This document shows positions 1 to 8,865 of a DNA stretch of 64,000 bases, one piece after another (within the stretch, counting starts at the first letter, position 1; every line of letters starts with the position of its first letter). This DNA comes from Silanimonas sp021297925. GTDB lineage: Bacteria > Pseudomonadota > Gammaproteobacteria > Xanthomonadales > Xanthomonadaceae. The DNA is taken from positions 372,001 to 436,000 of the forward strand of contig JAPZTL010000004.1 of the NCBI GenBank assembly GCA_027532825.1. The letters are read 5' to 3'. The notes below the pieces were generated by a model that saw only the letters and a list, made by a program, of their open reading frames with translations, was not told the DNA's origin and searched no databases. The position numbers and the translations under genes were made by a program.

Positions 1-1960
1 TGGCGACCGGATGGCGGGTGTTCGCGAAGTCCGCCCACTGGCGGCCGACCTGCTGCACCTCGACCGAGCCGTCCCATGCGCCGCGGACATAGCCGACACG
101 GAAGGTCGTGGCGAGATCGGGGGCGTAGGGCAGGCGGTTCCCGGCGGCGCTGCCGTTCGCGGCCTGGCCGTTGTCGACGCGACGCAGGACCGTGTGCTGC
201 TCGGCCGTGGGCAGCCAGGTGACAGCGAGGTTCGCGTAGAACTCGCCTTCGCGCGTCTGCAAAGCATTGCGATTCAGGCCGGCCGCGAACTCGAGGCCGG
301 CATAGCGCGTCTCGCCCTGGGCCAGCGGCGTGCTGCCTCCCGCGATCGACCCGACGACGATCTGGTTGTCGAAGGCGTTGCGGAAGACGGTGGCCTCGAG
401 GTCGATCCCCTGCCAGCGGCCGCGCAGACCGGCCTCGAGGTTCAGGCTCTTCTCGGCGTCCACGGTCGTGCTTGTGCCGTTGCCGGCGATGAGGTCCTCG
501 ACGCGCGGCGGCGCGAAGCCTTCGTGCGCGGAGGCATAGGCGGTCACTGCGCCGAGGTCCCATTCGAGCCCCAGGCCCCAGGTGGTGGAGCGCACGGTGT
601 CGTCGCCGGCGGCGCCTCCGGCGAGCCGGTTGCGGCGCGCGAAGTCGATGGCCTCGTGGCGCAGGCTCGGCGTGATGCGGGCCGCGCCGACGTCGAAGGT
701 CGTCGTGGCGAACGCGGCCATCGCCTCCGCGGTGCGGAGGTTGTCCTCGACGAAGGTGCCGCTGCGGGCGGCCGGTCGCGTGCCGTTGACCTGGAAGCGG
801 ATCTGGTCTTCCTCGTGCCAGCGCACGCCGACCTCGCTCCGGCCTTCGGTGCCGAACAGGCTGCTGTCCCACGAGAAGCGGGTGTCCACGCCCCAGGTGT
901 AGTAGTTGCGGAGGCGGCCCTGCGCGGAGTTGCAGCCGCGCGGATCGACGCGTTCGCCGCGGTAGCGGGCGTCTCGGAAGGCGATGCCGCACTGGGTGTC
1001 GCTGGTGGTGCTCGACTGGCGCCACCAGTCGCGCAGGAACTCGGAGTAGTAGGCCGACGTGAGCAGTTGCACGCCCTCCCTCGGGGTCCACGCGTGGCTG
1101 GCCGACAAGGCCGAGTGGCGGATGTCGAAGAGATCGTCCTGGAAGGGGTAGTACCCGCGCCCGAAGTTGCGGAGCTCGCCGTCGGTCAGGCCGGAGTATC
1201 CGACCTCGGAGCGTTCGCGCAGCGCGTTGCCGCGGAAGGTGAGGGCATGGTGCTCGTCGACCTGCCACTGGTACTTGGCGAACAGGTCGGTCTGTTCGAG
1301 ACGGGTGTTGTCGCGTGCGCCGTCGCCCTGCTTGTGCCCGAGGTCGACGAGCAGGCCGTTCCCGCCCACGCTGGCGTGCAGGGCACCGTAACCGCGGGTG
1401 CCTGCCGACAGCTGCACGTGCCCCGCGGGATCGTCCGGCGGGGTAGGGGTGATGTAGTTGATCGCGCCGGCGATGGTCTGGGGCCCGAAACGGAGCAGGC
1501 CCGAGCCCTTGAGCACTTCGATGCGGTCGTAGCGCTGGATCGGGGCGTGGTAGTAGCTGGCGTTGTCGCCATACGGCGCGTACATCGCGGGAAGGCCGTC
1601 CTCCAGCAGGAGGACCTTGGTGCTGCGCGTGGGGTTGCTGCCGCGGATGCCGATGTTTGGGCGCAAGCCGAAACCCTCCTCGTCTCGCACGTTCACGCCC
1701 GGCACCTTGCGGAGCGCTTCGTTCACCGTGAGCGCTCGACTCGAGACGAGCACGCTCTGGTCGAGCACGGTCGCGCTGCCGTCGGCCGACCCGCCCTCCG
1801 CGCGGCCCACCACGTCGATGGTGGCCAGGGTCTTGGCGCCCCGGACGGCGGTGTCCCCGGGGCGCGGCGCGTCCGGACCTGAGGCGGGAACGGTGTCGCC
1901 CGCCTGGGCGAGCAGCGGGAGGAGGGCGACGATGGCGAGGGCGAGGCGGTGACGCGGCAT
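1..1960 (-). CDS. TonB-dependent outer-membrane receptor, FecA-like (C-terminus outside window)
   Basis: The window shows 653 codons from an ATG at 1958-1960; the rest of the beta-barrel lies beyond base 1. Residues 1-20 form a signal peptide ending AQA before GD. The plug domain (roughly 60-175) carries VPGVNVRDEE, NIGIRGSNP, YDRIEVLKGSG and FGPQTIAGAINY, the pattern of FecA-type ferric-chelate receptors rather than BtuB-type. After that come alternating barrel strands rich in aromatic residues. By family, it imports a ferric chelate across the outer membrane using TonB energy; the ligand cannot be told from sequence. A Fur box lies 18 bp upstream, so iron repression is likely. No sigma-regulator pair is seen next to it, and the N-terminus is too short for a FecA signalling domain. 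Confidence 0.9.
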   Translation of the reverse strand, partial: MPRHRLALAIVALLPLLAQAGDTVPASGPDAPRPGDTAVRGAKTLATIDVVGRAEGGSADGSATVLDQSVLVSSRALTVNEALRKVPGVNVRDEEGFGLRPNIGIRGSNPTRSTKVLLLEDGLPAMYAPYGDNASYYHAPIQRYDRIEVLKGSGLLRFGPQTIAGAINYITPTPPDDPAGHVQLSAGTRGYGALHASVGGNGLLVDLGHKQGDGARDNTRLEQTDLFAKYQWQVDEHHALTFRGNALRERSEVGYSGLTDGELRNFGRGYYPFQDDLFDIRHSALSASHAWTPREGVQLLTSAYYSEFLRDWWRQSSTTSDTQCGIAFRDARYRGERVDPRGCNSAQGRLRNYYTWGVDTRFSWDSSLFGTEGRSEVGVRWHEEDQIRFQVNGTRPAARSGTFVEDNLRTAEAMAAFATTTFDVGAARITPSLRHEAIDFARRNRLAGGAAGDDTVRSTTWGLGLEWDLGAVTAYASAHEGFAPPRVEDLIAGNGTSTTVDAEKSLNLEAGLRGRWQGIDLEATVFRNAFDNQIVVGSIAGGSTPLAQGETRYAGLEFAAGLNRNALQTREGEFYANLAVTWLPTAEQHTVLRRVDNGQAANGSAAGNRLPYAPDLATTFRVGYVRGAWDGSVEVQQVGRQWADFANTRHPVA

Positions 1961-1977
1961 GGGGCAAGATTAGTTAA

Positions 1978-1992
1978 TGCGAATCGTTATCA
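1978..1992. promoter_or_regulatory. Fur box upstream of the TonB receptor
   Basis: TGCGAATCGTTATCA matches the 15-bp Fur 7-1-7 consensus (TGATAATnATTATCA) at 12 of the 14 defined-plus-spacer positions compared. It sits 17 bp in front of the receptor start codon, where it would cover the promoter. The feo operon site at 31.5 kb has the same TGCGAA left half-site. Confidence 0.7.
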
Positions 1993-2100
1993 TAACCAAC
2001 GACGAACGCATCGGCAATTCTTCCCGTGGCGTCGCCGATGTCTCGCGTCATGGGCGGTGTGCTACCTTCGACCGCCCCTTCACGACGCCTGCACGCCTTG

Positions 2101-2823
2101 ATGCAAGCCGACCTGCCGCTGCGCGAACCCACTGCCCCAGGACTTCGCGTCCTGCTGAGCGGTGCGAGCGGACTGGTGGGGGGCAAGGTGCTCAAGCGCC
2201 TGTTGGCCGCCGGTGGAGATGCCGACGTCATCGCCCCGACGCGAAGCCCGTTGGCCGTGTCTTCGCCGCGCCTCCGGAACCCCGTGTTCGATGGCACCAA
2301 GGCATCGCGCGCCGGCGACGGCAGCCTGAAGCGCCTTCTTGCGGGGGGGCGGGTCGACGTCTGGGTCTGCGCGCTCGGGACGACGATGGCCAAGGCGGGG
2401 AACCAAGCGGCGTTCGTGGCGATCGACCGGGACCTCGTCCTCAAGTTCGCCGGCATTGCCCGCCATCTCGGCGCGAGGCACGCCATCCTCGTGTCGTCGG
2501 TGGGCGCGAATCCGCGGTCCGGCAGTTTCTATCTCCGGGTCAAGGCGGAGGCGGAGCGGGGCTTGGCCGAACAGAACTTCCCGCGCGTCGACATCCTGCG
2601 GCCGGGCCTGCTGCTGGGCGACCGCGGCGAGTCACGGCCGTTCGAGCAGATGGCGCGCGTCCTCGCGCCGGTCTACAACCCGCTGCTGGTCGGGCCGCTG
2701 TCCCGATATCGCGCGATCCCCGCCGCCACCGTGGCCGACGCCGTCGTGGCGCTCGCCCGCGGCGGCGGCAACGGTTGGTACGTCCACGAGTTCAACGCGA
2801 TCAAGCGCGCCGCGGCGGGTTGA
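2101..2823 (+). CDS. NAD(P)-binding Rossmann protein, HTATIP2/YbjT-like atypical SDR
   Basis: From the ATG at 2101 the protein has 240 residues. The glycine-rich nucleotide-binding loop (LLSGASGLVGGKV) is at the N-terminus. An SSVGA strand end follows, then YLRVKAEAE, which resembles the YxxxK of short-chain dehydrogenases in the HTATIP2-like branch. The late ILRPGLLLG motif is typical of atypical SDRs that act as NAD(P)H-binding oxidoreductases or regulators. Alternative starts are GTG 2026 and ATG 2038, but the family normally begins just before the glycine-rich loop. It is divergent from the TonB receptor and shares its Fur-box intergenic region. Substrate unknown. Confidence 0.8.
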   Translation: MQADLPLREPTAPGLRVLLSGASGLVGGKVLKRLLAAGGDADVIAPTRSPLAVSSPRLRNPVFDGTKASRAGDGSLKRLLAGGRVDVWVCALGTTMAKAGNQAAFVAIDRDLVLKFAGIARHLGARHAILVSSVGANPRSGSFYLRVKAEAERGLAEQNFPRVDILRPGLLLGDRGESRPFEQMARVLAPVYNPLLVGPLSRYRAIPAATVADAVVALARGGGNGWYVHEFNAIKRAAAG

Positions 2824-2829
2824 GGGCCG

Positions 2830-3438
2830 TCAGGCCCGGCGTTCGTCCGCGACGAGCCCGTAGATCGCCGAGTCCTGCAGTTCCCCGCCGGTGCGCCAGC
2901 GTTGGCGCAGCAAGCCTTCGCGCTGGAAGCCCAGGCCTTCAAGGAGGCGGCATGAGGTCACGTTGCGCGGGTCCACGTCCGCCTCGATCTTGTGCAGCCC
3001 GAGCGTCCCGAAGGCGTGGTCGAGGGCGAGGTCGACCATCCGGCGGCCGAGACCGCGCCCCCAGAGCACCGTGTCGAGGAGGTAGCCGATCTCCGCGCGG
3101 CGGTGCGTCCGGTCGATGCGGTAGAGCGTGACCCAGCCAACCAATGCCGCTTCGCCGGAACGTCGAGCTGCGAACTGCAGCAGGTCGCCCTCGCGGGCAC
3201 CGGCATCGATCGCGTCGAGGTAGGCCTCGGCTCGATCACGATCGCCCGGCGTCCAAGGCTCGGTGCTCCAGTAGCGCATCCCCGCCGGATCGGCATGCAG
3301 ACGGGCGAGGGCTTCGGCGTCGGCGTCTGCGGTCTCCGCCAGCCACGGGCCAAGGCGGATCGCGTCGGCGTCGAGGAGGGGCAGGGCGGCGGCGTGCGGT
3401 CGGCGCGGCTCAGCGGAGCCGGGTTCGACAGACGTCAT
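2830..3438 (-). CDS. GNAT N-acetyltransferase, RimJ/RimL type
   Basis: 202 residues. The GNAT acetyl-CoA site is visible as VLWGRGLGRRMVDLAL (R/Q-x-x-G-x-G/A), followed by LHKIEADVDPRNVTSCRLLEGLGF, the C-terminal signature of the RimJ/RimL ribosomal-protein acetyltransferase branch. The WTPGDRDRAEAYL segment before it is also typical. The family transfers acetyl from acetyl-CoA to N-terminal amines of proteins or to small amines; the target cannot be assigned. It lies 4 bp downstream of mfd in the same direction, so it is probably co-transcribed, and it is convergent with the upstream SDR gene (6-bp gap). Confidence 0.88.
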   Translation of the reverse strand: MTSVEPGSAEPRRPHAAALPLLDADAIRLGPWLAETADADAEALARLHADPAGMRYWSTEPWTPGDRDRAEAYLDAIDAGAREGDLLQFAARRSGEAALVGWVTLYRIDRTHRRAEIGYLLDTVLWGRGLGRRMVDLALDHAFGTLGLHKIEADVDPRNVTSCRLLEGLGFQREGLLRQRWRTGGELQDSAIYGLVADERRA

Positions 3439-3441
3439 CGC

Positions 3442-6400
3442 TCAGCCCTGCGCCAGCGTCGTGAACAGCGCCCGCGCGGCGCGCAGGCGGCTCGGCGCAT
3501 CGGGCAACTCGAGCTTCATCTTCAGCTTCTCCGGGCCGTCCATCGCGTAGACCTTGGGCTGGCCCTGGATCATGCGGATCACCGACATCGGATCGATGTT
3601 CGGCTTGGCATCGAACACGAGGCGCCCGCCGGTCGGGCCGAGATCCAGCTTGCGGATGCCGAGGCGCGCGGCGTCGAGCTTCAGTTCGCTGACGGCGAAC
3701 AGGTGCCTCGCCGGGTCGGGCAGCACGCCGAAACGATCCACCAGCTCGATCTGCAGTTCCTTCAGGCGGTCGACCGTCTTCGCCGCGCTGATGCGCTTGT
3801 ACTGCGTCAGCCGCGCGTGCACGTCGGGCAGGTAGTCGTCGGGCAGCAGGGCGGGCAGGTGGAGGTTGATCTCCGGGCCGATCGGCGCGCCCGCGTCGAG
3901 GTCGGGGATCTTGCCGGCCTTGATCGACTTGACCGCGCGCTCCAGCAGCTCGGTGTAGAGGCTGAAGCCCACTTCGGCGATCTGGCCGGATTGCTCCTCG
4001 CCCAGCAGTTCGCCCGCACCGCGGATCTCGAGGTCGTGCGTGGCCAGCATGAAGCCGGCGCCCAGCTCCTCGATGGCGGCCAGGGCTTCGAGGCGCTTCT
4101 CCGCATCGCCGGTGAGTTTCGGCGGCACGATGAGGTAGCAGTAAGCACGGTGATGCGAGCGGCCGACGCGGCCGCGCACCTGGTGCAACTGCGCGAGGCC
4201 GAACTTGTCGGCGCGGTTGACGATGATCGTGTTGGCACTCGGGATGTCGATGCCCGATTCGATGATCGTGGTGCACACCAGCACGTTGAAGCGCTGGCGG
4301 TGGAAGTCGAGCATCACCTGTTCCAGCTCGCGCTCGGCCATCTGGCCGTGCGCGACGCGGATGCGGGCGTCGGGCACGAGCGCCTGCAGGTCGCGGGCCA
4401 TCTTCTCGATGGTGTCGACCTCGTTGTGCAGGAAATACACCTGTCCGCCGCGGGCCAGCTCGCGCTGGAAGGCCTCGACGACGGTCTCGTTCTCCCAAGG
4501 CGCGACGAAGGTCTTCACCGCGAGGCGGTGCGCCGGCGGCGTCGCGATGATCGACAGGTCGCGCAGGCCGCTCATCGCCATGTTCAGCGTGCGCGGGATC
4601 GGCGTGGCGGTGAGCGTGAGCAGGTGCACCTCGGCCCGCAGTGCCTTCAGCCGCTCCTTCTGCCGCACGCCGAAGCGCTGCTCCTCGTCGACGATGACGA
4701 GGCCGACGTCCTTGAACTTGACGTCCTCCTGCAGCAGGCGATGCGTCCCAACGATCACGTCGACCTTGCCCTCGGCCACCTGGTCGAGCACGGCCTTGAT
4801 GTCCTTGGGCGACTTGAAGCGCGACAGCACTTCGACGCGGATCGGCCAGTCGGCGAAGCGGTCGCGGAAGTTCCGGTAGTGCTGCTCGGCGAGCAGGGTG
4901 GTGGGCACGAGCACCGCCACCTGCTTCCCGGCCGCCGCAGCGACAAAGGCCGCGCGAACGGCCACTTCGGTCTTGCCGAAGCCGACGTCGCCGCAGACCA
5001 CGCGGTCCATCGGCGAGGGCTTGGCGAGGTCGGTAATGACGGCTTCGATGGCGCTGAGCTGGTCGGGCGTTTCCTCGAAGGGGAAAGTGGCCGCGAACGG
5101 CTCGTACATGGCGCGGTCAACCGGCAGGGCGAGGCCGGCGCGGGCCTGTCGGCGCGCCTGGATCTCCAGCAGTTCGGCGGCGACATCGCGCACCTTGTCG
5201 GCGGCGCGCTTGCGGGCCTTTTCCCAGGCCTCGCCACCGAGGCTGTGCAGCGGGGCGTGTTCCGTCGAAGCGCCTGAATAGCGCGACACGCGTTCCAGCT
5301 GCGAGACCGGCACGTAGAGCTTGTCGCCCTTGGCGTACTCGATGACGAGGTATTCGCCCGCCACGCCGCCGGCTTCCAGCACTTCGAGGCCGCGGTAGCG
5401 GCCGACGCCGTGTTCCTCATGGACGATCGGCGAGCCGACGGCGATCTCGGACAGGTCCTTGATGATCGCGTCTGGGTCGCGCACCCCGCGCCGCGTGCGA
5501 CGGCGCGACTGCTTGGCCTTCTCGGGGAACAGCTGGCGTTCGGTGAGCACCGCGATCGCGGGGTCGGTGAGCGCGAAGCCGGCATCGAGCGGCACGACGC
5601 CGATGGCGTAACGATGCTCGCTCTCGAGAAAAGCGGCCCAGTCGGCGACGGTGGGCGGCTTCAGGTCGGCGGCGGCCAGCACGTCGATCAGCGCTTCGCG
5701 GCGCCCCGGCGAATCGGCCGCGATCAGCACGCGCCCCGGATAGCTGGACAGGAACGCCCGGAGCGCGGCGGCTGGCGCTTCGCCTTTCGCGGCGAGCGGC
5801 AGGCTCGGGGCGGGCTGGGCGTCGAAGGCGAGGCCCTTCTCGAAGCGCGGATGCTCCGGAGGCACCTGCTCGATCCGCAGGTGGCGGTTCAATCCGGCCC
5901 GCAGTTCATCGAGCCGCAGCCACAGGTCCTCCGGCGGCAGCACGGGCCGCTCGATGTCATGGCGACGCTGTTCCCAGCGCTGCGCGCACTGGACGAGCTG
6001 CTGCTCCGCGGCCTGCTCCCAGCCGGCGTCGAGCACCACCAGCGCATCCGCCGGCACGTGCTCGAACAGGCTCGCCGTCTTTTCGAAGAACAGCGGCAGG
6101 TAGTACTCGATGCCGGCCGGCGCTACGCCTTCCTTCAGGTCCTGCACCAGCGGGCAGCGCCGCAGGTTGACGTCGAAGCGGTCCAGCATCGCCTCGCGGG
6201 CGCGCTTGCACGAGGCCTCGTCGAGCGGGAACTCGCGCGCCGGCAGCAGTTCGATGGCGTCGATGGGGTGCATCGAGCGCTGCGTTTCCGGGTCGAAGCT
6301 GCGCAGCGAGTCGACGGTGTCGTCGAAGAGCTCGATGCGGTAGGGCTCGGCGGCGCCCGTAGGGAACAGGTCGAGCAGCGCGCCGCGCACGCTGAAATCG

Positions 6401-6891
6401 CCGGGGTCGTTCACCTGCGGCACGTGGCGGTAGCCGGCGGCCTGCAGGCGGCGCTTCTCGGCATCGAGGTCGAGCTTCTGGCCCTTCTTGAGGTCGAGCA
6501 CGTTGCCCGCCACCCACTCCGGCGGCGCGAGCCTCTGGAGGAGGGTCGAGACCGGCACCACGAGTACGCCGCGCTTGAGCGACGGCAGTCGGTAAAGCGC
6601 CGCGACACGTTCGGAAATGATGTCCGGGTGCGGCGAGAACAGGTCGTAGGGCAGGGTTTCCCAGTCCGGGAAGTGGAGCACCGGCAGGCCGCGGGCCAGG
6701 GCCTTGAGGTCGGCCTCGAGCCGCAGCGCGGCGGCCGTGTCGCGCGCCACGGCCACCACGAGGCCGTCGTGGCGGCGGGCGCGTTCGATGATGGCGAGCG
6801 CGGCGGCGGTCGGGTTGACGGGGAGGCGCCAGTCGGCGCGCTGCTGGCCGCGGGCCGGGAGCGGTGCGGCGGGGAGGGCGAGGTGCGTCAT
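3442..6891 (-). CDS. mfd: Transcription-repair coupling factor Mfd
   Basis: 1149 residues, the normal size for Mfd. It displaces RNA polymerase stalled at DNA lesions and recruits UvrA for nucleotide excision repair. Domains in order: the UvrB-like N-terminal region (FPDWETLPYD, LFPTGAAEPYRIELFDD); the RNA polymerase-interacting domain near 480-560 (VHEEHGVGRYRGLE); a RecG-like SF2 motor with Walker A GDVGFGKTEVA near 630, DEEQRFG near 733, TATPIPRTL and CTTIIESGIDIP; and the TRCF C-terminal domain that masks UvrA binding. The ATG at 6891 is preceded by a TACACT hexamer only 10 bp away, suggesting a very short leader. Confidence 0.98.
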   Translation of the reverse strand: MTHLALPAAPLPARGQQRADWRLPVNPTAAALAIIERARRHDGLVVAVARDTAAALRLEADLKALARGLPVLHFPDWETLPYDLFSPHPDIISERVAALYRLPSLKRGVLVVPVSTLLQRLAPPEWVAGNVLDLKKGQKLDLDAEKRRLQAAGYRHVPQVNDPGDFSVRGALLDLFPTGAAEPYRIELFDDTVDSLRSFDPETQRSMHPIDAIELLPAREFPLDEASCKRAREAMLDRFDVNLRRCPLVQDLKEGVAPAGIEYYLPLFFEKTASLFEHVPADALVVLDAGWEQAAEQQLVQCAQRWEQRRHDIERPVLPPEDLWLRLDELRAGLNRHLRIEQVPPEHPRFEKGLAFDAQPAPSLPLAAKGEAPAAALRAFLSSYPGRVLIAADSPGRREALIDVLAAADLKPPTVADWAAFLESEHRYAIGVVPLDAGFALTDPAIAVLTERQLFPEKAKQSRRRTRRGVRDPDAIIKDLSEIAVGSPIVHEEHGVGRYRGLEVLEAGGVAGEYLVIEYAKGDKLYVPVSQLERVSRYSGASTEHAPLHSLGGEAWEKARKRAADKVRDVAAELLEIQARRQARAGLALPVDRAMYEPFAATFPFEETPDQLSAIEAVITDLAKPSPMDRVVCGDVGFGKTEVAVRAAFVAAAAGKQVAVLVPTTLLAEQHYRNFRDRFADWPIRVEVLSRFKSPKDIKAVLDQVAEGKVDVIVGTHRLLQEDVKFKDVGLVIVDEEQRFGVRQKERLKALRAEVHLLTLTATPIPRTLNMAMSGLRDLSIIATPPAHRLAVKTFVAPWENETVVEAFQRELARGGQVYFLHNEVDTIEKMARDLQALVPDARIRVAHGQMAERELEQVMLDFHRQRFNVLVCTTIIESGIDIPSANTIIVNRADKFGLAQLHQVRGRVGRSHHRAYCYLIVPPKLTGDAEKRLEALAAIEELGAGFMLATHDLEIRGAGELLGEEQSGQIAEVGFSLYTELLERAVKSIKAGKIPDLDAGAPIGPEINLHLPALLPDDYLPDVHARLTQYKRISAAKTVDRLKELQIELVDRFGVLPDPARHLFAVSELKLDAARLGIRKLDLGPTGGRLVFDAKPNIDPMSVIRMIQGQPKVYAMDGPEKLKMKLELPDAPSRLRAARALFTTLAQG

Positions 6892-6901
6892 GAGGCCGCG
6901 G

Positions 6902-6907
6902 AGTGTA
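6902..6907 (-). promoter_or_regulatory. -10-like TACACT box upstream of mfd
   Basis: The plus-strand AGTGTA reads TACACT on the mfd strand, four of six matches to TATAAT. With usual spacing, transcription would start only 2-5 nt before the ATG. No clear -35 hexamer is visible. Confidence 0.35.
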
Positions 6908-6918
6908 GCGCGGGGGGC

Positions 6919-7461
6919 TCAGCCGTCGCGTCGCCACTCGACGCGAACCAGCCCCGGGTCCCCGGCCGGGCGGCGACGGAACCCCAGGGCGTCGCAGAGC
7001 GCCAGCATCGTCGAGTTTTCCAGGAGCACGTCGCCGTAGACCGCTTCGAGCCGCTTGAGGCGCACCCAGCGCAGCAGTTCCCGCATCAGCAGGGTGCCGA
7101 TGCCCTGGTGGGCCAGGAAGCGGGTCACGAGGATCGCGAACTCCGCCCGGCGACCGCTCTCGTCGATCGCGGCCCGGACCACAGCTCCGATCAGGGCGTC
7201 CCCGGGCGGCTCCGGCTCGGCGACCACCAGCGCCCATTCGCGGCGGCGGTCGAGGTGCGTGAGCCGCTTGGCCATCGCCGGGGTCATCTCGGTGATGGGG
7301 TGAAGGAAGCGGAGCCGCCGCTCTTCCGGGGTCAGCAGGGAGAAGGCGCCGCGAAGCGGTTCCGCGTCGCGGGGATCAATGGGGCGCAGCTGGACCGTCC
7401 GGCCATCCTCGAGGGTCCAGAGTTCGCTCCACGGCGAAGGCAGGCGGCGGCGATGGATCAT
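6919..7461 (-). CDS. GNAT N-acetyltransferase, Pat/AcuA-like
   Basis: From ATG 7461 the protein has 180 residues. An upstream in-frame start at 7509 would push the gene into the promoter of the divergent TrpR-like regulator, so 7461 is preferred. The fold is GNAT: VQLRPIDPRDAEPLRGAFSLL, then RLRFL, then RFLAHQGIGTLLMRELLRW as the acetyl-CoA loop (Q-x-x-G-x-G). The spacing and the RPI..D..P / R.RF pattern resemble the C-terminal catalytic domain of protein lysine acetyltransferases that act on acetyl-CoA synthetase, but no regulatory domain is attached. It lies 27 bp upstream of mfd in the same direction. Target unknown. Confidence 0.82.
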   Translation of the reverse strand: MIHRRRLPSPWSELWTLEDGRTVQLRPIDPRDAEPLRGAFSLLTPEERRLRFLHPITEMTPAMAKRLTHLDRRREWALVVAEPEPPGDALIGAVVRAAIDESGRRAEFAILVTRFLAHQGIGTLLMRELLRWVRLKRLEAVYGDVLLENSTMLALCDALGFRRRPAGDPGLVRVEWRRDG

Positions 7462-7516
7462 GGAGCCAGCATGCCCGCTCGACGTGAACGGGGATGTCGT
7501 GGCCGTCAATCCCGGA

Positions 7517-7545
7517 TTGACAATGTAATAGCGCGCTATTACATT
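7517..7545 (+). promoter_or_regulatory. Promoter with embedded perfect 24-bp palindromic operator (his operon)
   Basis: A TTGACA -35 (7517-7522) and TACATT -10 (7540-7545), separated by 17 bp, are visible. Bases 7522-7545 form a perfect palindrome: AATGTAATAGCG followed by its exact reverse complement. The operator therefore spans the whole core promoter. TrpR-family proteins bind such dyads. The nearest candidate binder is the gene that starts 2-8 bp downstream, and HisR-type TrpR-family regulators in front of Xanthomonadales his operons are known from comparative work (from memory). The predicted transcription start (about 7552) falls on the ATG at 7554. Confidence 0.8.
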
Positions 7546-7553
7546 TCATGCCC

Positions 7554-7916
7554 ATGAAGCGCCGCACCTCCCTCATCGCCGACACGCTGGCCTCCCCCCG
7601 GCCGGTGGACGCGCGTCTGGACGCCCTGGTCGAGGCCCTGGCATCCCTTCGCGGGCGGGACGAGGTGCGGCGCTTCCTCATCGACCTCTGCACGCCCGCA
7701 GAACTCGAGGCCATGGCCGACCGCTGGGCCGTCGTTCCCGAACTCGCCCGCGGCCGGGCCTACCGCGACATCCATGACGCCACCGGCGTCAGCGTCACGA
7801 CCATCGGCCGCGTCGCCCGCTGCCTCGCCCTCGGGGCGGGGGGCTACCGTGCGGCCGCCGAGCATCTGGGCCACCTGGTCCCGGGCGCCGACCTGCCGTC
7901 GAACGACGCGCACTGA
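7554..7916 (+). CDS. TrpR-family regulator leading the his operon (HisR-like)
   Basis: 120 residues from ATG 7554 (an ATG at 7548 adds two residues but would precede the predicted transcription start). The core RRFLIDLCTPAELEAMADRW, YRDIHDATGVSVTTIGRVARCL is the TrpR/YerC helix-turn-helix arrangement: dimerisation helices, then a helix-turn-helix of the TGVSVTTIxRVxR type. It is the first gene of an eight-gene histidine operon and sits directly behind a perfect palindrome, so it most likely represses his transcription, including its own. The effector could be histidine or a pathway intermediate; that is inference. No Shine-Dalgarno precedes it, fitting a leaderless mRNA. Confidence 0.88.
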   Translation: MKRRTSLIADTLASPRPVDARLDALVEALASLRGRDEVRRFLIDLCTPAELEAMADRWAVVPELARGRAYRDIHDATGVSVTTIGRVARCLALGAGGYRAAAEHLGHLVPGADLPSNDAH

Positions 7917-7952
7917 CCGTTCCACCCCCTTTCAACTTCCGGAGCCCGCACC

Positions 7953-8852
7953 ATGCGGACCCACGACCGCCTTCGAATCGCCATCCAGAAATCCGGCCGC
8001 CTCTCGGACCCCGCCCGCGACCTGCTCGCGCGCGCGGGCTTGAGCTTCCGCGAGAGCCGCGACCGCCTGTTCTGCTATGGCGAATCGCTGCCCATCGACC
8101 TGCTCCTCGTCCGCGACGACGACATCCCCGGCCTGATCGCCGAGGGCGTCTGCGATCTCGGCATCGTCGGCCTGAACGTGCTGGCCGAGCAGGACTACGA
8201 GCGCCGCGCGAAGGGCGAGGGCGAGGCCTTCACGGTCGTGCGCCGTCTCGGCTTCGGCCGCTGCCGCCTCTCGGTGGCGGTGCCGCAGGACTGGGACTGG
8301 CCGGGCCCGCAGCGCCTCGCCGGCCTGCGCTGCGCCACCAGCTATCCGGCCCTGCTGGCGAAGTGGCTGAAGGACCACGCCGTCGATGCCGAGCCGGTGC
8401 TGCTGTCGGGATCGGTCGAGATCGCGCCGCGACTCGGCAAGGCCGAGACCATCTGCGACCTCGTCTCCACCGGCGGCACGCTGGTGGCCAACCAGCTGAA
8501 GGAGGTGGCGGTGATCCTCGAGAGCGAGGCGGTCATCGCTGGTCCCTCGAAGCCCTTCAACGACGAGCGCCAGGCGCTGGCCGACCTGCTGCTTCGCCGC
8601 CTCGACGGCGTGCTCTCGGTGAAGGCCGCGAAGCTGCTGATGCTGCAGGCCGAGCGCGCCGCGCTGGGCGAGCTGCTCAAGCTGCTGCCCGACGCCGACG
8701 CGCCGCTGGTCACCACCCTCGACGGCGACGGCTCGCGCGTCGCGGTGCAGGCCCTGTGCCGCACCGCGGTGACCTGGCAGCGCCTCGAGGACATGAAGAA
8801 GGCCGGCGCCAGTGCCCTGATGGTGCTGCCGGTCGAGCAGATGCTGGCCTGA
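7953..8852 (+). CDS. hisG: ATP phosphoribosyltransferase HisG (long form)
   Basis: 299 residues, the length of long-form HisG with the C-terminal ACT-like regulatory domain, so no HisZ is needed. It catalyses the first committed step, ATP plus PRPP to phosphoribosyl-ATP. Diagnostic segments are LRIAIQKSGRL at the N-terminus, EGVCDLGIVGLNV, and the PRPP-binding stretch AETICDLVSTGGTLVANQL. The C-terminal part (after about residue 220) holds the family's VSVKAAKLLMLQAE and LEDMKKAGASALMVLPVEQML. A GGAG ribosome site lies ahead of the ATG. By family knowledge the enzyme is feedback-inhibited by histidine. It follows the regulator by 36 bp. Confidence 0.97.
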   Translation: MRTHDRLRIAIQKSGRLSDPARDLLARAGLSFRESRDRLFCYGESLPIDLLLVRDDDIPGLIAEGVCDLGIVGLNVLAEQDYERRAKGEGEAFTVVRRLGFGRCRLSVAVPQDWDWPGPQRLAGLRCATSYPALLAKWLKDHAVDAEPVLLSGSVEIAPRLGKAETICDLVSTGGTLVANQLKEVAVILESEAVIAGPSKPFNDERQALADLLLRRLDGVLSVKAAKLLMLQAERAALGELLKLLPDADAPLVTTLDGDGSRVAVQALCRTAVTWQRLEDMKKAGASALMVLPVEQMLA

Positions 8853-8865
8853 GCGCCACGATCGG

